Assembly: GCA_022712915.1 (NCBI GenBank)
Contig: JAFLJQ010000146.1
Location: 1 to 34,600 of the forward strand
DNA: 34,600 nucleotides
Direction: 5' to 3'
Source: Gammaproteobacteria bacterium
Lineage (GTDB): Bacteria; Pseudomonadota; Gammaproteobacteria; UBA6429; Thiohalophilaceae
Shown in pieces: positions 1 through 8,100 of this stretch (the stretch's first letter is position 1; the number at the start of each line of letters is the position of its first letter). A model generated the notes under the pieces. It was not told the origin of the DNA, made no database searches, and saw only the letters and a program-made list of their open reading frames with translations. A program made the position numbers and the translations under genes.

Positions 1-91
1 CCAATTCACCGCTAATTGTTTCTATGTATTCTCTTTTATAGACAAAAGACTTGAATTTCTGGCAATCGTTAAGTAATGTTCTTATTCGCAT
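1..91 (-). CDS. Partial transposase, N-terminus, ISL3-like family
   Basis: A minus-strand frame opens with ATG at 89-91 and stays open to the left edge, giving about 30 residues that begin MRIRTLLNDCQKFKSFVY. From memory, this matches the start of one group of ISL3-family transposases, which open with a 'MRI+T-LN-C-KFKSFVY' pattern and continue into a Cys-rich zinc finger. That finger would lie outside the window. A purine stretch (AAAAAAAGAAG) sits just upstream of the ATG and could serve as ribosome binding site. The rest of the gene is missing, so it is unknown whether the element is intact. No terminal inverted repeat could be recognised upstream. The family call rests on recall of one short motif. 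Confidence 0.55.
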   Translation of the reverse strand, partial: MRIRTLLNDCQKFKSFVYKREYIETISGEL

Positions 92-410
92 TGGGCTTCT
101 TTTTTTGATAGTGGTCTGGTAACTACCATCATGGATCGAAGCTCAATGTGAATCAATTCTTATTAAATCATCAATTATTTACCCACAGATTTTCCTGAAG
201 AGCCATAATATTAAATATATTAGACAAAGTGCGGATTTATTTTTTTTGATGTTCGTAATTTTTTACAATGTTTTTCAAACTTTCCATATGTTTTGATTCT
301 TCCTCTTTTCAAATTTACCATTGTCGGTCGCTTTTGAATAAAATCAGGCTGAGTTAATCAGTGTTTATATAATTTATTATGCGTGTCTTTTTCTATAATA
401 AGATCTGCCA
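92..410. other. AT-rich intergenic stretch without a recognisable gene
   Basis: These 319 bases separate the partial transposase (minus strand) from the macrodomain gene (plus strand). They are AT-rich with several T runs, and no convincing ORF was found. Two TATAAT hexamers occur near the macrodomain gene (368-373 and 394-399), but neither has a good -35 box at the right distance, so no promoter is called. One end of the insertion sequence should lie in this stretch, but I could not fix its boundary. Confidence 0.5.
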
Positions 411-902
411 ATGATTCAAGTCCATTGTGGTGACATAACTCAATTACATATTGATGTGATAGTCAATGCGGCCAATAATTGCTTGTTGGGAGGTGGTGGT
501 GTTGATGGCGCTATTCATCGAGCGGCCGGGCCGGAATTTCTTGAAGCCTGCCGAGCATTGAAGGGGTGTGAAACGGGCGATGCAAAAATAACTCTGGGTT
601 ATAAATTGTCTGTTTGTTATGTGATCCATACTGTTGGGCTAATCTGGGCTGGAGGGACGAAAGGAGAAGCGGGATTACTGGAAAGTTGTTATCGTCGCTG
701 TTTTGAAGTCGCGCTCGAAAACGATGCCAGGGGGATTGTATTTCCTTGCATCAGTACTGGGGTGTATGGTTTTCCAAAAGCTCAGGCTGCGAAAATTTCT
801 GTCAGGGTGATGCACGAATTTGAACAACAATTTGACAGTATTATTGCTTGTTGTTTTAGCCAGGATGATGCGCAGTGTTATAAAATTTTGTTAAATGTCT
901 AA
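411..902 (+). CDS. Macrodomain protein, probable O-acetyl-ADP-ribose deacetylase
   Basis: This 163-residue single-domain protein belongs to the macrodomain family of the YmdB/MacroD type, which binds ADP-ribose and removes acetyl groups from O-acetyl-ADP-ribose or mono-ADP-ribose from proteins. The N-terminal GDITQL-x-D-IVNAANN segment, the glycine loop [16 protein letters not shown] (about residues 25-40) and the later ISTGVYGFP loop are the ADP-ribose binding signatures, and all are complete. Length is normal for a stand-alone enzyme. It starts at ATG 411 with only a weak ribosome binding site and ends 19 bases before the convergent FAD oxidase gene. It lies outside the conserved cluster and beside an insertion sequence fragment, so it may be accessory. 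No ADP-ribosyltransferase partner is visible. The physiological substrate is unknown. Confidence 0.88.
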   Translation: MIQVHCGDITQLHIDVIVNAANNCLLGGGGVDGAIHRAAGPEFLEACRALKGCETGDAKITLGYKLSVCYVIHTVGLIWAGGTKGEAGLLESCYRRCFEVALENDARGIVFPCISTGVYGFPKAQAAKISVRVMHEFEQQFDSIIACCFSQDDAQCYKILLNV

Positions 903-921
903 TTGTACCGTTAATAAATGG

Positions 922-2325
922 TTAGGGACTAATGGGTAACATCTTGCCTGGGTTTAATATATCGTTTGGATCAAATTGTGTTTTGATTTTGCGCATAAGT
1001 TCAAGAGTCACTGGGTCGATTTCTCGACCGATAAAATTCATTTTTTCAAGGCCAACGCCATGTTCCCCTGATAAGGTTCCATTCAGGGCCAGTACGGTGG
1101 TAAATATTTTATCCAGGCAGAGGGCGGCATTGTCATTCTGTTTTTTATCTGCCGGGTCATAGAGGATATTAGTATGCAAGTTACCATTGCCTGCGTGACC
1201 GAAGTTAATAATTGTTAATTCGTATTGCTTTGATAATTTGTCCAACTCGCGGATAAGCGCGGGGATGTTAGACACCGGGACAACAATATCTTCGTTTATT
1301 TTTTTGGGTGCAACGGTTCTTAATGCGGGTGATAGCGCTTTGCGTGTTGCCCAAAGGTCATTCACCTCGGTCTCAGTTTTGGCCACGGTTAAATTGATCA
1401 GACCATTATTTTTGGCGGTCGCAGCAATGTCTGCCATGGATTTATCAATACAGGTTTCGGAACCATCTACCTCGATCATTAACATGGCACCTGCGTTGAT
1501 TGGTAGATCTGCATTGGAATAGTTGCGGATCATTTCGATTGCCTTACCATCTATAAACTCCAGCGCACAGGGGATCACTGGTTGGGCCATGATGGCGGCC
1601 ACTGCTTCGGTGGCGGACTCAATATCTTTGTAAATGGCTTGCATGGTCCGTTTACATTCAGCCAGTGGGGTGAGTTTCAAGGTGGCTTCAGTAATAATCG
1701 CCAGAGTGCCTTCCGAGCCGATCAGTAGCCGAGTCAGGTCATAGCCGACAACACCTTTAGTGGTGAACGTACCCGTGCGTATCTCTTTTCCATCCCCGGT
1801 GACGGCCTTGAGTCCCAGCGTATTCTCGCGGGGTGTACCATATTTAACGGCTCTGGGCCCAGCGGAGTTGTAAGCTAGATTGCCACCGATCGTACAAAAG
1901 GCACCGCTACTGGGATCGGGGGGCCAGAAAAAACCATGCTCAGCGGCGCTTTCCTGCACTGTTTGATTAATGGCTCCGGGTTCGACCACCATGTAGCGAT
2001 TGGCTGCATCGACCTGGATGATGCGGTTCATTCGTTCCAGGGAGAGTACGACCCCCCCCTGAGTGGGGACGGTTGCGCCGGTTGTCCCCGTGCCACGACC
2101 GCGTGCAATGAGTGGCAGCTTATAGTTGTTGCATAAGGCAACGATATCCATGATCTGTTGATGGTCTGTTGGAAAGACTACGGCATCGGGCAAGGCCTGG
2201 CGACGACTATTATCATAACCATAGGCTAGACGTTCTGATTCCTCTGTCAGGAGAGAATGTTTGTTGTCTAAAATTTTCTCTAGTTGCTTGATAATGTCAG
2301 CAGGCAGGGGTGTGTTGCTGGACAT
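922..2325 (-). CDS. FAD-linked oxidase, GlcD / D-lactate dehydrogenase type
   Basis: This 467-residue flavoprotein of the GlcD/Dld family oxidises a 2-hydroxy acid such as glycolate or D-lactate and passes electrons to a quinone or cytochrome acceptor. The N-terminal PCMH-type FAD domain shows RGRGTGTTG, PPDPSSG and the IGGNLAYNSAGPRAVKYG segment. The C-terminal FAD-oxidase domain has FGHAGNGNLHTNIL and SGEHGVG, which carry conserved active-site histidines. The chosen start is ATG 2323-2325, one base after the stop of the upstream SIS gene; a longer frame would reach back inside that gene. It is the last gene of the lpoA-yraN-gmhA operon, where Pseudomonas and enterics usually have a BON-domain lipoprotein (yraP/dolP). 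The exact substrate cannot be told from sequence, and no GlcE/GlcF partner is present. Confidence 0.85.
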   Translation of the reverse strand: MSSNTPLPADIIKQLEKILDNKHSLLTEESERLAYGYDNSRRQALPDAVVFPTDHQQIMDIVALCNNYKLPLIARGRGTGTTGATVPTQGGVVLSLERMNRIIQVDAANRYMVVEPGAINQTVQESAAEHGFFWPPDPSSGAFCTIGGNLAYNSAGPRAVKYGTPRENTLGLKAVTGDGKEIRTGTFTTKGVVGYDLTRLLIGSEGTLAIITEATLKLTPLAECKRTMQAIYKDIESATEAVAAIMAQPVIPCALEFIDGKAIEMIRNYSNADLPINAGAMLMIEVDGSETCIDKSMADIAATAKNNGLINLTVAKTETEVNDLWATRKALSPALRTVAPKKINEDIVVPVSNIPALIRELDKLSKQYELTIINFGHAGNGNLHTNILYDPADKKQNDNAALCLDKIFTTVLALNGTLSGEHGVGLEKMNFIGREIDPVTLELMRKIKTQFDPNDILNPGKMLPISP

Positions 2326-2326
2326 A

Positions 2327-2914
<588 letters not shown>

Positions 2915-3280
2915 TTAACTCTGAAAGGCGTCTTTAATCCAGTCTATCCCGTTTTGCTGTATTTGGTTTGTGATGGAGATGACATCAAAGCGGGTGGGTC
3001 GATTATGATATTTGGGGTGTTTTTGTAAATAATACAATGCGGTGGCAATAAGCTTAGCTTGTTTCGCATGGGTGATACTTTCTGCACCACTGCCGAAGCG
3101 GGTATTTTTGCGGTATCTCACCTCGACAAAGACGATGATGTCACCATCCTCCATTATGACATCCAGCTCACCTCGTTGACTATGAAAGTTCCGGCAGAGC
3201 GTCTTTAAGCCCTGTCCGCATAGGTAGTGGCAGGCCATTTCTTCGGCTTGTTGTCCTGTTTTAATGGTTGTCTGAAGCAT
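2915..3280 (-). CDS. yraN: YraN family protein (UPF0102), endonuclease-like fold
   Basis: This 121-residue protein of the UPF0102/YraN family has a restriction-endonuclease-like fold and unclear function. The family core GELDVI...IVFVEVRYR is present at about residues 37-58, with the acidic and Glu-x-Lys/Arg arrangement typical of that fold (Arg replaces the more common Lys). The downstream RFDVISI segment is also conserved. Length is normal. It lies 8 bases after the lpoA stop and 3 bases before the SIS gene, in the operon order lpoA-yraN-gmhA/diaA common in Gammaproteobacteria. Nuclease activity is an inference from fold only. Confidence 0.9.
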   Translation of the reverse strand: MLQTTIKTGQQAEEMACHYLCGQGLKTLCRNFHSQRGELDVIMEDGDIIVFVEVRYRKNTRFGSGAESITHAKQAKLIATALYYLQKHPKYHNRPTRFDVISITNQIQQNGIDWIKDAFQS

Positions 3281-3288
3281 GGTTGGAT

Positions 3289-5130
3289 TTATTGGCGATC
3301 CAGTGAGGTAGGCTGACCGCTGCGGAATTTAACCCAGGTTAGTTGGCGATGAACCCGTTGTTGGGCATCGAGACTCAGGCTACCGGTTTCACCGTCATAG
3401 CGTTCATACGAATAGCTGCGTAATGGTCGTAAGGCACCGAGAATGCTAAAGGCATCAATGCCCAGGGCATAGAGTCGTTGAAAGCTGTTGCCAGCATTGG
3501 ATATATCTTTCTCAATATCGGTACGCAGGCTTCGATGTGCTGTGGTTTCTGCCAGAACCCAGGGCATGTCGCCAAATATCATGTCGTCCATATCGCGATC
3601 CTTTTCCTGATTAAGGTTGCCCGTAAAAATATGTGACGTTGCATAGACAGGGACATCTGCGGCATGGAAGAATTTTAGCTGGGGACGAATGGCTCTTGCT
3701 TGCTTGGGGAAGGCGGCGAGAAAAATAAAATCGATGTCTTTACGACGCCGAGGCGTATATTTTACCTGCACCTTTAATGTTGCTGATACCTTCCGATAGC
3801 GCCTCTGGCTATCATCAATGTCCAGTAAGTTGCGCAGGGTAACTGAAAAATCACTCTTGGTGGGATCATAGTCTTGTGTTGTTACAATTTGTCCGCCCAT
3901 CAATTCCCAACGCTGCTTGAAGGCTTGGTAGACACGCTCCCCCCAAGGCCCGGCAGGGACAATGACCGCAGCGTTGACATAACCGTCCAACCAGGTACGT
4001 TCTGCAACCTGGCGGGCTTCTTCTTCTGGTGATAAGCCAAACTGATAAAGGTTGTTAGGAGATTCGTTATCTTCAACTGCATAATTTAGTGCCAGTGTCG
4101 GGATCGGCAAGGGCTCCTCGTCCATTAACCTTGATACGGCTTCTTTATCCAGAGGGCCTACTACAAATTGTGCACCATCACTGATGGCCTGATCGTAGAC
4201 ATCAATAACGGAATAGGGATCATCACCTACATCATAAATTTTAATAGATTCAACTTCATGTCCACCTGTTGAATAATATGCCGCCAGAAACCCATCTCGC
4301 ACAGCTTCTGCGGCTGAGGCGAACTTGCTGGTAAGTGGCAGTAACAAGGCGATGTGGCTGGGGTGGCTGACATCATCCATGCTGCGGGTAGACAGACCCG
4401 TGAGGATTTCATTACTTACCGGGTGTTTAGGATAATATTTTTTCCAACGTTGCAGTTCTTTTTTTAGTTTAACGGGATCAAGCTGAAAAGATTTGGCAAT
4501 TTGTACCAAGTGCATCCAGCCACTTAGGGTATTAGGGGGGCGCGCAGTGCGCAGCTGTTGCAAGGCTCGGGTCGACATGGTGGCGAGGGCATCCCAGATT
4601 GCTCGCTGGTTATGTGTGATGGTGTCGTGATCAGTTAGGTATTTTTCACGCAAGACCAGTTCTCGTGCGGTTTCTAGCCGGTTGCCCTGCATAGTGAAGG
4701 CATCGGCTCGGAGTTTGTGGTATTCCGCGCGATAGAGTTTTTTTGTTTTTCGTGGTGGAGGTTGTTTCAGGTAGGTAAAAACATCATCGGGACGTCGTTC
4801 AGCTAGTGCCAGGTGAGCCTCACTCAGGTGATAGAGAAATATTTGATGGTGGTTATCTTTCTGAATTTCGACATCGCTCAGGGTTTCACGTGCCTGAGGA
4901 ATCAGGTTGGCCTTGGCCATGGAGGCAGCTGCCCTTAGCCGTAACTCGGTGCGCATGTTGGAACTGGCCTGGGCCGAGAGGGCTGTGAAGTGGCGAGCGG
5001 CTTCGGTATAGTTGCTGTGCAGAAACTGTTGTTCTGCTTCGTTAAGGGCTCGTTTACTCAGACGCGGCACGCTGGCACAGGCGGTTAGCGCAAGGATGAG
5101 AAATAAGAGCAGAAATCTGCGAAATATCAT
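3289..5130 (-). CDS. lpoA: LpoA-like outer membrane lipoprotein, activator of PBP1A
   Basis: This is a 613-residue lipoprotein of the LpoA (YraM/LppC) family, which sits in the outer membrane and stimulates the peptidoglycan synthase PBP1A. The signal peptide MIFRRFLLLFLILALTAC has a lipobox LTAC, making Cys18 the lipidated residue. The N-terminal half is helical and TPR-like. The C-terminal half has a periplasmic-binding-protein (Leu/Ile-binding type) fold, seen in HIALLLPLTSKFASAAEAVRDG and FVVGPLDKEAVSRL. A longer frame exists from TTG 5175, but it would put 15 extra residues before the signal peptide and overlap the divergent promoter region, so ATG 5128-5130 is preferred. It heads the minus-strand operon and diverges from rsmI across 66 bases. 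PBP1A itself is not in this window. Confidence 0.88.
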   Translation of the reverse strand: MIFRRFLLLFLILALTACASVPRLSKRALNEAEQQFLHSNYTEAARHFTALSAQASSNMRTELRLRAAASMAKANLIPQARETLSDVEIQKDNHHQIFLYHLSEAHLALAERRPDDVFTYLKQPPPRKTKKLYRAEYHKLRADAFTMQGNRLETARELVLREKYLTDHDTITHNQRAIWDALATMSTRALQQLRTARPPNTLSGWMHLVQIAKSFQLDPVKLKKELQRWKKYYPKHPVSNEILTGLSTRSMDDVSHPSHIALLLPLTSKFASAAEAVRDGFLAAYYSTGGHEVESIKIYDVGDDPYSVIDVYDQAISDGAQFVVGPLDKEAVSRLMDEEPLPIPTLALNYAVEDNESPNNLYQFGLSPEEEARQVAERTWLDGYVNAAVIVPAGPWGERVYQAFKQRWELMGGQIVTTQDYDPTKSDFSVTLRNLLDIDDSQRRYRKVSATLKVQVKYTPRRRKDIDFIFLAAFPKQARAIRPQLKFFHAADVPVYATSHIFTGNLNQEKDRDMDDMIFGDMPWVLAETTAHRSLRTDIEKDISNAGNSFQRLYALGIDAFSILGALRPLRSYSYERYDGETGSLSLDAQQRVHRQLTWVKFRSGQPTSLDRQ

Positions 5131-5196
5131 AAGCGTGTCAATTAAATTATTAAGGGAGTAGTAATTATTGCACAAGTATCTGGTCAGGACAGAGCA

Positions 5197-6048
5197 GTGT
5201 CAAATCAAAACGGTTCCTTATATATTGTCGCAACGCCTATTGGCAATCTGGAGGATATGTCACAACGCGCCATATCTACCCTGCAAGCGGTAAGTCTGAT
5301 CGCCACTGAAGATACCCGCCATAGCAGCAAATTGCTACAGCACTTTGCTATTGATACACCCTGTATGGCCTTTCATGAGCACAATGAACGGGCCAGGACG
5401 GGCAATCTGATCAATAAACTGCAAAGGGGGGAATCTATTGCCCTGATCTCCGATGCAGGTACTCCCTTACTGAGTGACCCGGGTTATTATTTGGTCAGAG
5501 CGGCACATGAACATGACATCCCGGTTGTCCCCGTCCCCGGAGCGAGTGCCTTGTTGGCAGCTCTGGTCGCAGCTGGTTTGCCGACAGATCGCTTTGTTTT
5601 TGAAGGTTTTTTACCCAATAAAACTGTGGCACGGTGTAAATATCTGGCCAGCTTGAAAAAAGAAACCGGCACACTGGTTTTCTATGAGGCCCCGCATCGT
5701 ATTCTGGCTTGCCTGCAAGATATGGTCGAGGTTTTTGGCGCTGAGCGGGAGGCGGTTTTGGCCCGGGAACTGACCAAGACCTACGAAACTATCCGGAGGG
5801 ATAAATTGGCCCGTCTGGTTGAATGGGTGGCCGAGGATTTGAATCAACAACGTGGTGAGATTGTGCTGGTGGTGGCTGGGGGGCGACCGCAGGTTAAGCA
5901 GGAACTGTCAGCAGATGTGCGGCATGTTTTGACTGTGTTGCTGAGTCATTTGCCCGTTAAACAGGCCGCTACTATCACTGCAGAAATTACCGGTGAGAAG
6001 AAAAATCGGCTTTATGAAGCTGCCCTGAAATTGGGAGCCGATAATTAA
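5197..6048 (+). CDS. rsmI: 16S rRNA (cytidine-1402 2'-O) methyltransferase RsmI
   Basis: This 283-residue tetrapyrrole-methylase-fold enzyme methylates the 2'-O of C1402 in 16S rRNA using S-adenosylmethionine. The N-terminal YIVATPIGNLEDMS, the middle LISDAGTPLLSDPGYYLV and VPVPGASALLAALVAAGLP, and KTYETIRR are the family signatures. Length is typical. Translation starts at GTG 5197 with a weak purine-rich site upstream. RsmH, encoded in the dcw cluster below, methylates the N4 of the same nucleotide, so both enzymes that decorate C1402 are encoded here, with only rnpB and mraZ between them. It diverges from lpoA and is followed by the RNase P RNA gene. Confidence 0.95.
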   Translation: MSNQNGSLYIVATPIGNLEDMSQRAISTLQAVSLIATEDTRHSSKLLQHFAIDTPCMAFHEHNERARTGNLINKLQRGESIALISDAGTPLLSDPGYYLVRAAHEHDIPVVPVPGASALLAALVAAGLPTDRFVFEGFLPNKTVARCKYLASLKKETGTLVFYEAPHRILACLQDMVEVFGAEREAVLARELTKTYETIRRDKLARLVEWVAEDLNQQRGEIVLVVAGGRPQVKQELSADVRHVLTVLLSHLPVKQAATITAEITGEKKNRLYEAALKLGADN

Positions 6049-6062
6049 ATTGTCTTAAAGGC

Positions 6063-6091
6063 TTGAAATTCAAGGTTGAAAACCTGACACT
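6063..6091 (+). promoter_or_regulatory. Possible rnpB promoter
   Basis: TTGAAA (6063-6068) and GACACT (6086-6091) are 17 bases apart and end about five bases before the inferred 5' end of RNase P RNA. The -35 is good but the -10 is poor (3 of 6 consensus bases), so the call depends mostly on spacing and position. Confidence 0.3.
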
Positions 6092-6095
6092 AGGC

Positions 6096-6462
6096 GAGGA
6101 GTTGGCTAGGTAATCGCTGGAAAATGCTTGTCATTTTCTGGAGGAAAGTCCGGGCTCCACAGGGCAGGGTGCCAGGTAACGCCTGGACGGTGCAAGCCGA
6201 TGGCCAGTGCCACAGAAAATATACCGCCGATGACCCCGTCACTTTGGTGGGGCACAGGTAAGGTTGAAATGGTGCGGTAAGAGCGCACCGCGCTGGTGGC
6301 AACATCAGTGGCAGGGTAAACCCCACCCGGAGCAAGACCAAATAGGGGAACAATCGTGCGGCCCGTGCGGTTCCCGGGTAGGTCGCTTGAGGTATACGGT
6401 GACGTGTATCCCAGAGGAATGATTACCCACGACAGAACCCGGCTTATCGGCCAACTCCACTC
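6096..6462 (+). ncRNA. rnpB: RNase P RNA, bacterial type A
   Basis: This is the catalytic RNA of RNase P, which cuts 5' leaders from pre-tRNAs. Conserved blocks appear in the correct order: GAGGAAAGTCCGGGCTCCA, CAGGGTGCCAGGTAACGCC, a CCGCCGATG block, GGTGCGGTAAGAGCGCACC, GGTAAACCCCACCCGGAGCA, CAAATAGGGG, GCGGCCCGTGCGG, the GGGTAGG block and CGACAGAACCCGGCTTATCGG. The terminal helix P1 is clear: GGAGTTGGC at 6098-6106 pairs perfectly with GCCAACTCC at 6450-6458, which fixes both ends to within a few bases. The length of about 367 is close to the E. coli RNA. No U-rich terminator hairpin was seen after it. Position between rsmI and mraZ matches Pseudomonas. A spurious ORF on the opposite strand should be ignored. 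Confidence 0.97.
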
Positions 6463-6617
6463 TTAATAATCTACATTAGCAGTATTATTTAACCCCTTGA
6501 TTTTTATAGAGTCATATCGCTTAAAAATCACGACAATATCCTCATATCCCGGTTCAAAATCCTTCGCTAAGTTACTGTTATGCAAGAAAGAATTGCTCAG
6601 TTTGTGGGCAGGTATGC

Positions 6618-6647
6618 TTGACAGTATGCCTGAATGGTACCTATAGT
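6618..6647 (+). promoter_or_regulatory. Sigma70-type promoter of the mraZ / dcw operon
   Basis: A perfect -35 box TTGACA (6618-6623) and a 5-of-6 -10 box TATAGT (6642-6647) are separated by 18 bases, predicting a start near 6654. It is the best promoter-like site in the gap between rnpB and mraZ and corresponds to Pmra of other bacteria, the main entry into the dcw cluster. The predicted start falls within the MraZ-type repeats, which suggests direct repression by MraZ. Confidence 0.75.
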
Positions 6648-6680
6648 GTGTAAATGTGGGTAAAAGTGGGTTTTAATGGA
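6646..6680 (+). promoter_or_regulatory. MraZ operator: four repeats at 10-bp spacing
   Basis: Units GTGTG (6646-6650), GTGGG (6656-6660), GTGGG (6666-6670) and ATGGA (6676-6680) recur every 10 bases, that is, once per helical turn. MraZ is known to bind direct repeats of TGGG-type boxes with 5-base spacers upstream of its own gene. The outer units are degenerate and the inner two perfect. The array starts at the -10 box and covers the predicted transcription start, so binding would block initiation. This is seen in sequence; the regulatory effect is inferred from known MraZ autoregulation. Confidence 0.8.
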
Positions 6681-6709
6681 AAAATCACTTATTACCAATG
6701 GAGAAAAGT

Positions 6710-7162
6710 TTGTTTCGAGGGGTCAATACGATCACGCTGGATGCGAAAGGCCGCATGGCCATGCCAACCCGTTATCGGGATCGGCTTATGTCGCATTGTG
6801 ATGGTGAGTTAGTGGTCACTGTCGACAGGGATCACTGTCTGCTGTTGTATCCCTTGCCTGAATGGGAAGAACTTGAGCGCAAGCTGGTGCGTTTGCCCAG
6901 CCTGAATAAACAGGCCCGTCGACTGCAACGCTTGTTGATAGGTCATGCGACCGAGATGGAACTGGACAGTAATGGGCGAATATTGTTGCCGTTACCTTTA
7001 CGTGAGTTTGCTGAGCTGGATAAGCACATCGTGGTGATCGGGCAGGGTAATAAATTTGAAATATGGAATGAGCTCCTTTGGACTGAACGACGGGATCAAT
7101 GGCTAAATGAGGCAGATGGCGATGAAGATTTACCGACAGAACTGGAATCCCTCTCGCTGTAG
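6710..7162 (+). CDS. mraZ: Transcriptional regulator MraZ
   Basis: MraZ is an AbrB-like DNA-binding protein that forms oligomeric rings and represses the dcw operon. Two SpoVT/AbrB-type repeats are visible: the first in GVNTITLDAKGRMAMPTRYR, the second in the MELDSNGRILLPLPLREFA region. The C-terminus ends DLPTELESLSL, close to the E. coli ending. The frame can start at ATG 6698, but there is no ribosome binding site before it. TTG 6710 has GGAG at 6700-6703, six bases upstream, and gives the family-typical N-terminus MFRGVN, so TTG is preferred (150 residues, versus 154 from ATG). The gene follows the MraZ-type boxes and ends 5 bases before rsmH. Confidence 0.94.
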   Translation: MFRGVNTITLDAKGRMAMPTRYRDRLMSHCDGELVVTVDRDHCLLLYPLPEWEELERKLVRLPSLNKQARRLQRLLIGHATEMELDSNGRILLPLPLREFAELDKHIVVIGQGNKFEIWNELLWTERRDQWLNEADGDEDLPTELESLSL

Positions 7163-7167
7163 AGATC

Positions 7168-8100
7168 ATGACCGTTTTAATTGAACATCAACCGGTCATG
7201 CTGGAGGAGGCATTGACGGGATTGGCTCTTAAGCCAAATGGTATTTATATCGACGGTACTTTTGGGCGTGGTGGGCATAGCTGTGCCATTTTAGCGAAGT
7301 TGCAACAAGGGCGATTGATTGCAGTGGACAAGGATCCTGCCGCCATTAGTTCAGGCCAAAAGCTGATGGAAACGGATACCCGTTTCAGTATTCAAAATGG
7401 CTCTTTTGCGAATTTGAAGACGCTTGTACGGCAAATCAATTGTCAGGGCATGGTTGATGGTATTTTGCTTGATCTTGGTGTTTCATCCCCCCAACTGGAT
7501 GAAGCTGAACGAGGGTTTAGCTTTAAGAAGGATGGCCCACTGGATATGCGCATGGATCCGACCAGTGGACAAAGTGCAGCAGCGTGGCTGGCTGTGGCTG
7601 ATGATCAGGAGATAGCTGGTGTATTAAAGGAATATGGTGAAGAGCGTTTTGCCAAACGCATTGCCAGGGCGATTATCAATGCACGGCAGGAAGCACCTAT
7701 TGATACCACTAAACGTCTGGCGGCGATTGTGGCAGCGGCCAACCCTAAGTGGGAGCCAGGCAGGGATCCTGCGACACGCAGTTTTCAGGCGATACGCATT
7801 TTTATTAATCAGGAACTGGATGATCTGCAACGCTGTCTTGATGATGTGCTAGAGATATTGGCACCAGGTGGGCGACTAGTGGTGATCAGCTTCCATTCGC
7901 TTGAAGATCGGATTGTTAAGCGCTTTATACGTGAAGAGTCTCGTGGTGATCCATATCCACCTGATTTACCTATTCCCTACGTGCAATTACATGTACGTAT
8001 GAAGACTATCGGCAAGGCTATCAAATCGAGCAAGGCTGAGATCGAGGCCAACCCTCGTGCAAGGAGTGCTGTTTTGCGTATTGCAGAGAAGTTGCCATGA
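7168..8100 (+). CDS. rsmH: 16S rRNA (cytosine-1402 N4) methyltransferase RsmH
   Basis: This 310-residue class I methyltransferase (formerly MraW) methylates N4 of C1402 in 16S rRNA. HQPVMLEEALTGL opens the protein, followed by the SAM-binding DGTFGRGGHS (about residues 29-38). Further family motifs are ILLDLGVSSPQLDEAERGFS, GPLDMRMDP, FQAIRIFINQEL and VVISFHSLEDRIVKRF. Length is normal. Its stop overlaps the ftsL start (ATGA at 8097-8100), indicating coupling. The companion C1402 enzyme RsmI is encoded upstream. Confidence 0.97.
   Translation: MTVLIEHQPVMLEEALTGLALKPNGIYIDGTFGRGGHSCAILAKLQQGRLIAVDKDPAAISSGQKLMETDTRFSIQNGSFANLKTLVRQINCQGMVDGILLDLGVSSPQLDEAERGFSFKKDGPLDMRMDPTSGQSAAAWLAVADDQEIAGVLKEYGEERFAKRIARAIINARQEAPIDTTKRLAAIVAAANPKWEPGRDPATRSFQAIRIFINQELDDLQRCLDDVLEILAPGGRLVVISFHSLEDRIVKRFIREESRGDPYPPDLPIPYVQLHVRMKTIGKAIKSSKAEIEANPRARSAVLRIAEKLP

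Noticed and set aside
368-399. Two TATAAT hexamers as macrodomain promoter
   Set aside because: Neither has a credible -35 box 16-18 bases upstream, and the region is AT-rich, so chance matches are expected.
5131-5175. N-terminal extension of LpoA from TTG 5175
   Set aside because: It would bury the lipoprotein signal peptide 15 residues inside the protein; ATG 5130 gives a standard signal.
6090-6353. Minus-strand ORF of 87 residues across the RNase P RNA gene
   Set aside because: The region is fully explained by rnpB, with conserved blocks and the P1 helix; the ORF is a by-product.
6463-6617. A second promoter or an intrinsic terminator after rnpB
   Set aside because: TTGATT near 6498 lacks a matching -10 box, and no hairpin with a T tract is seen.
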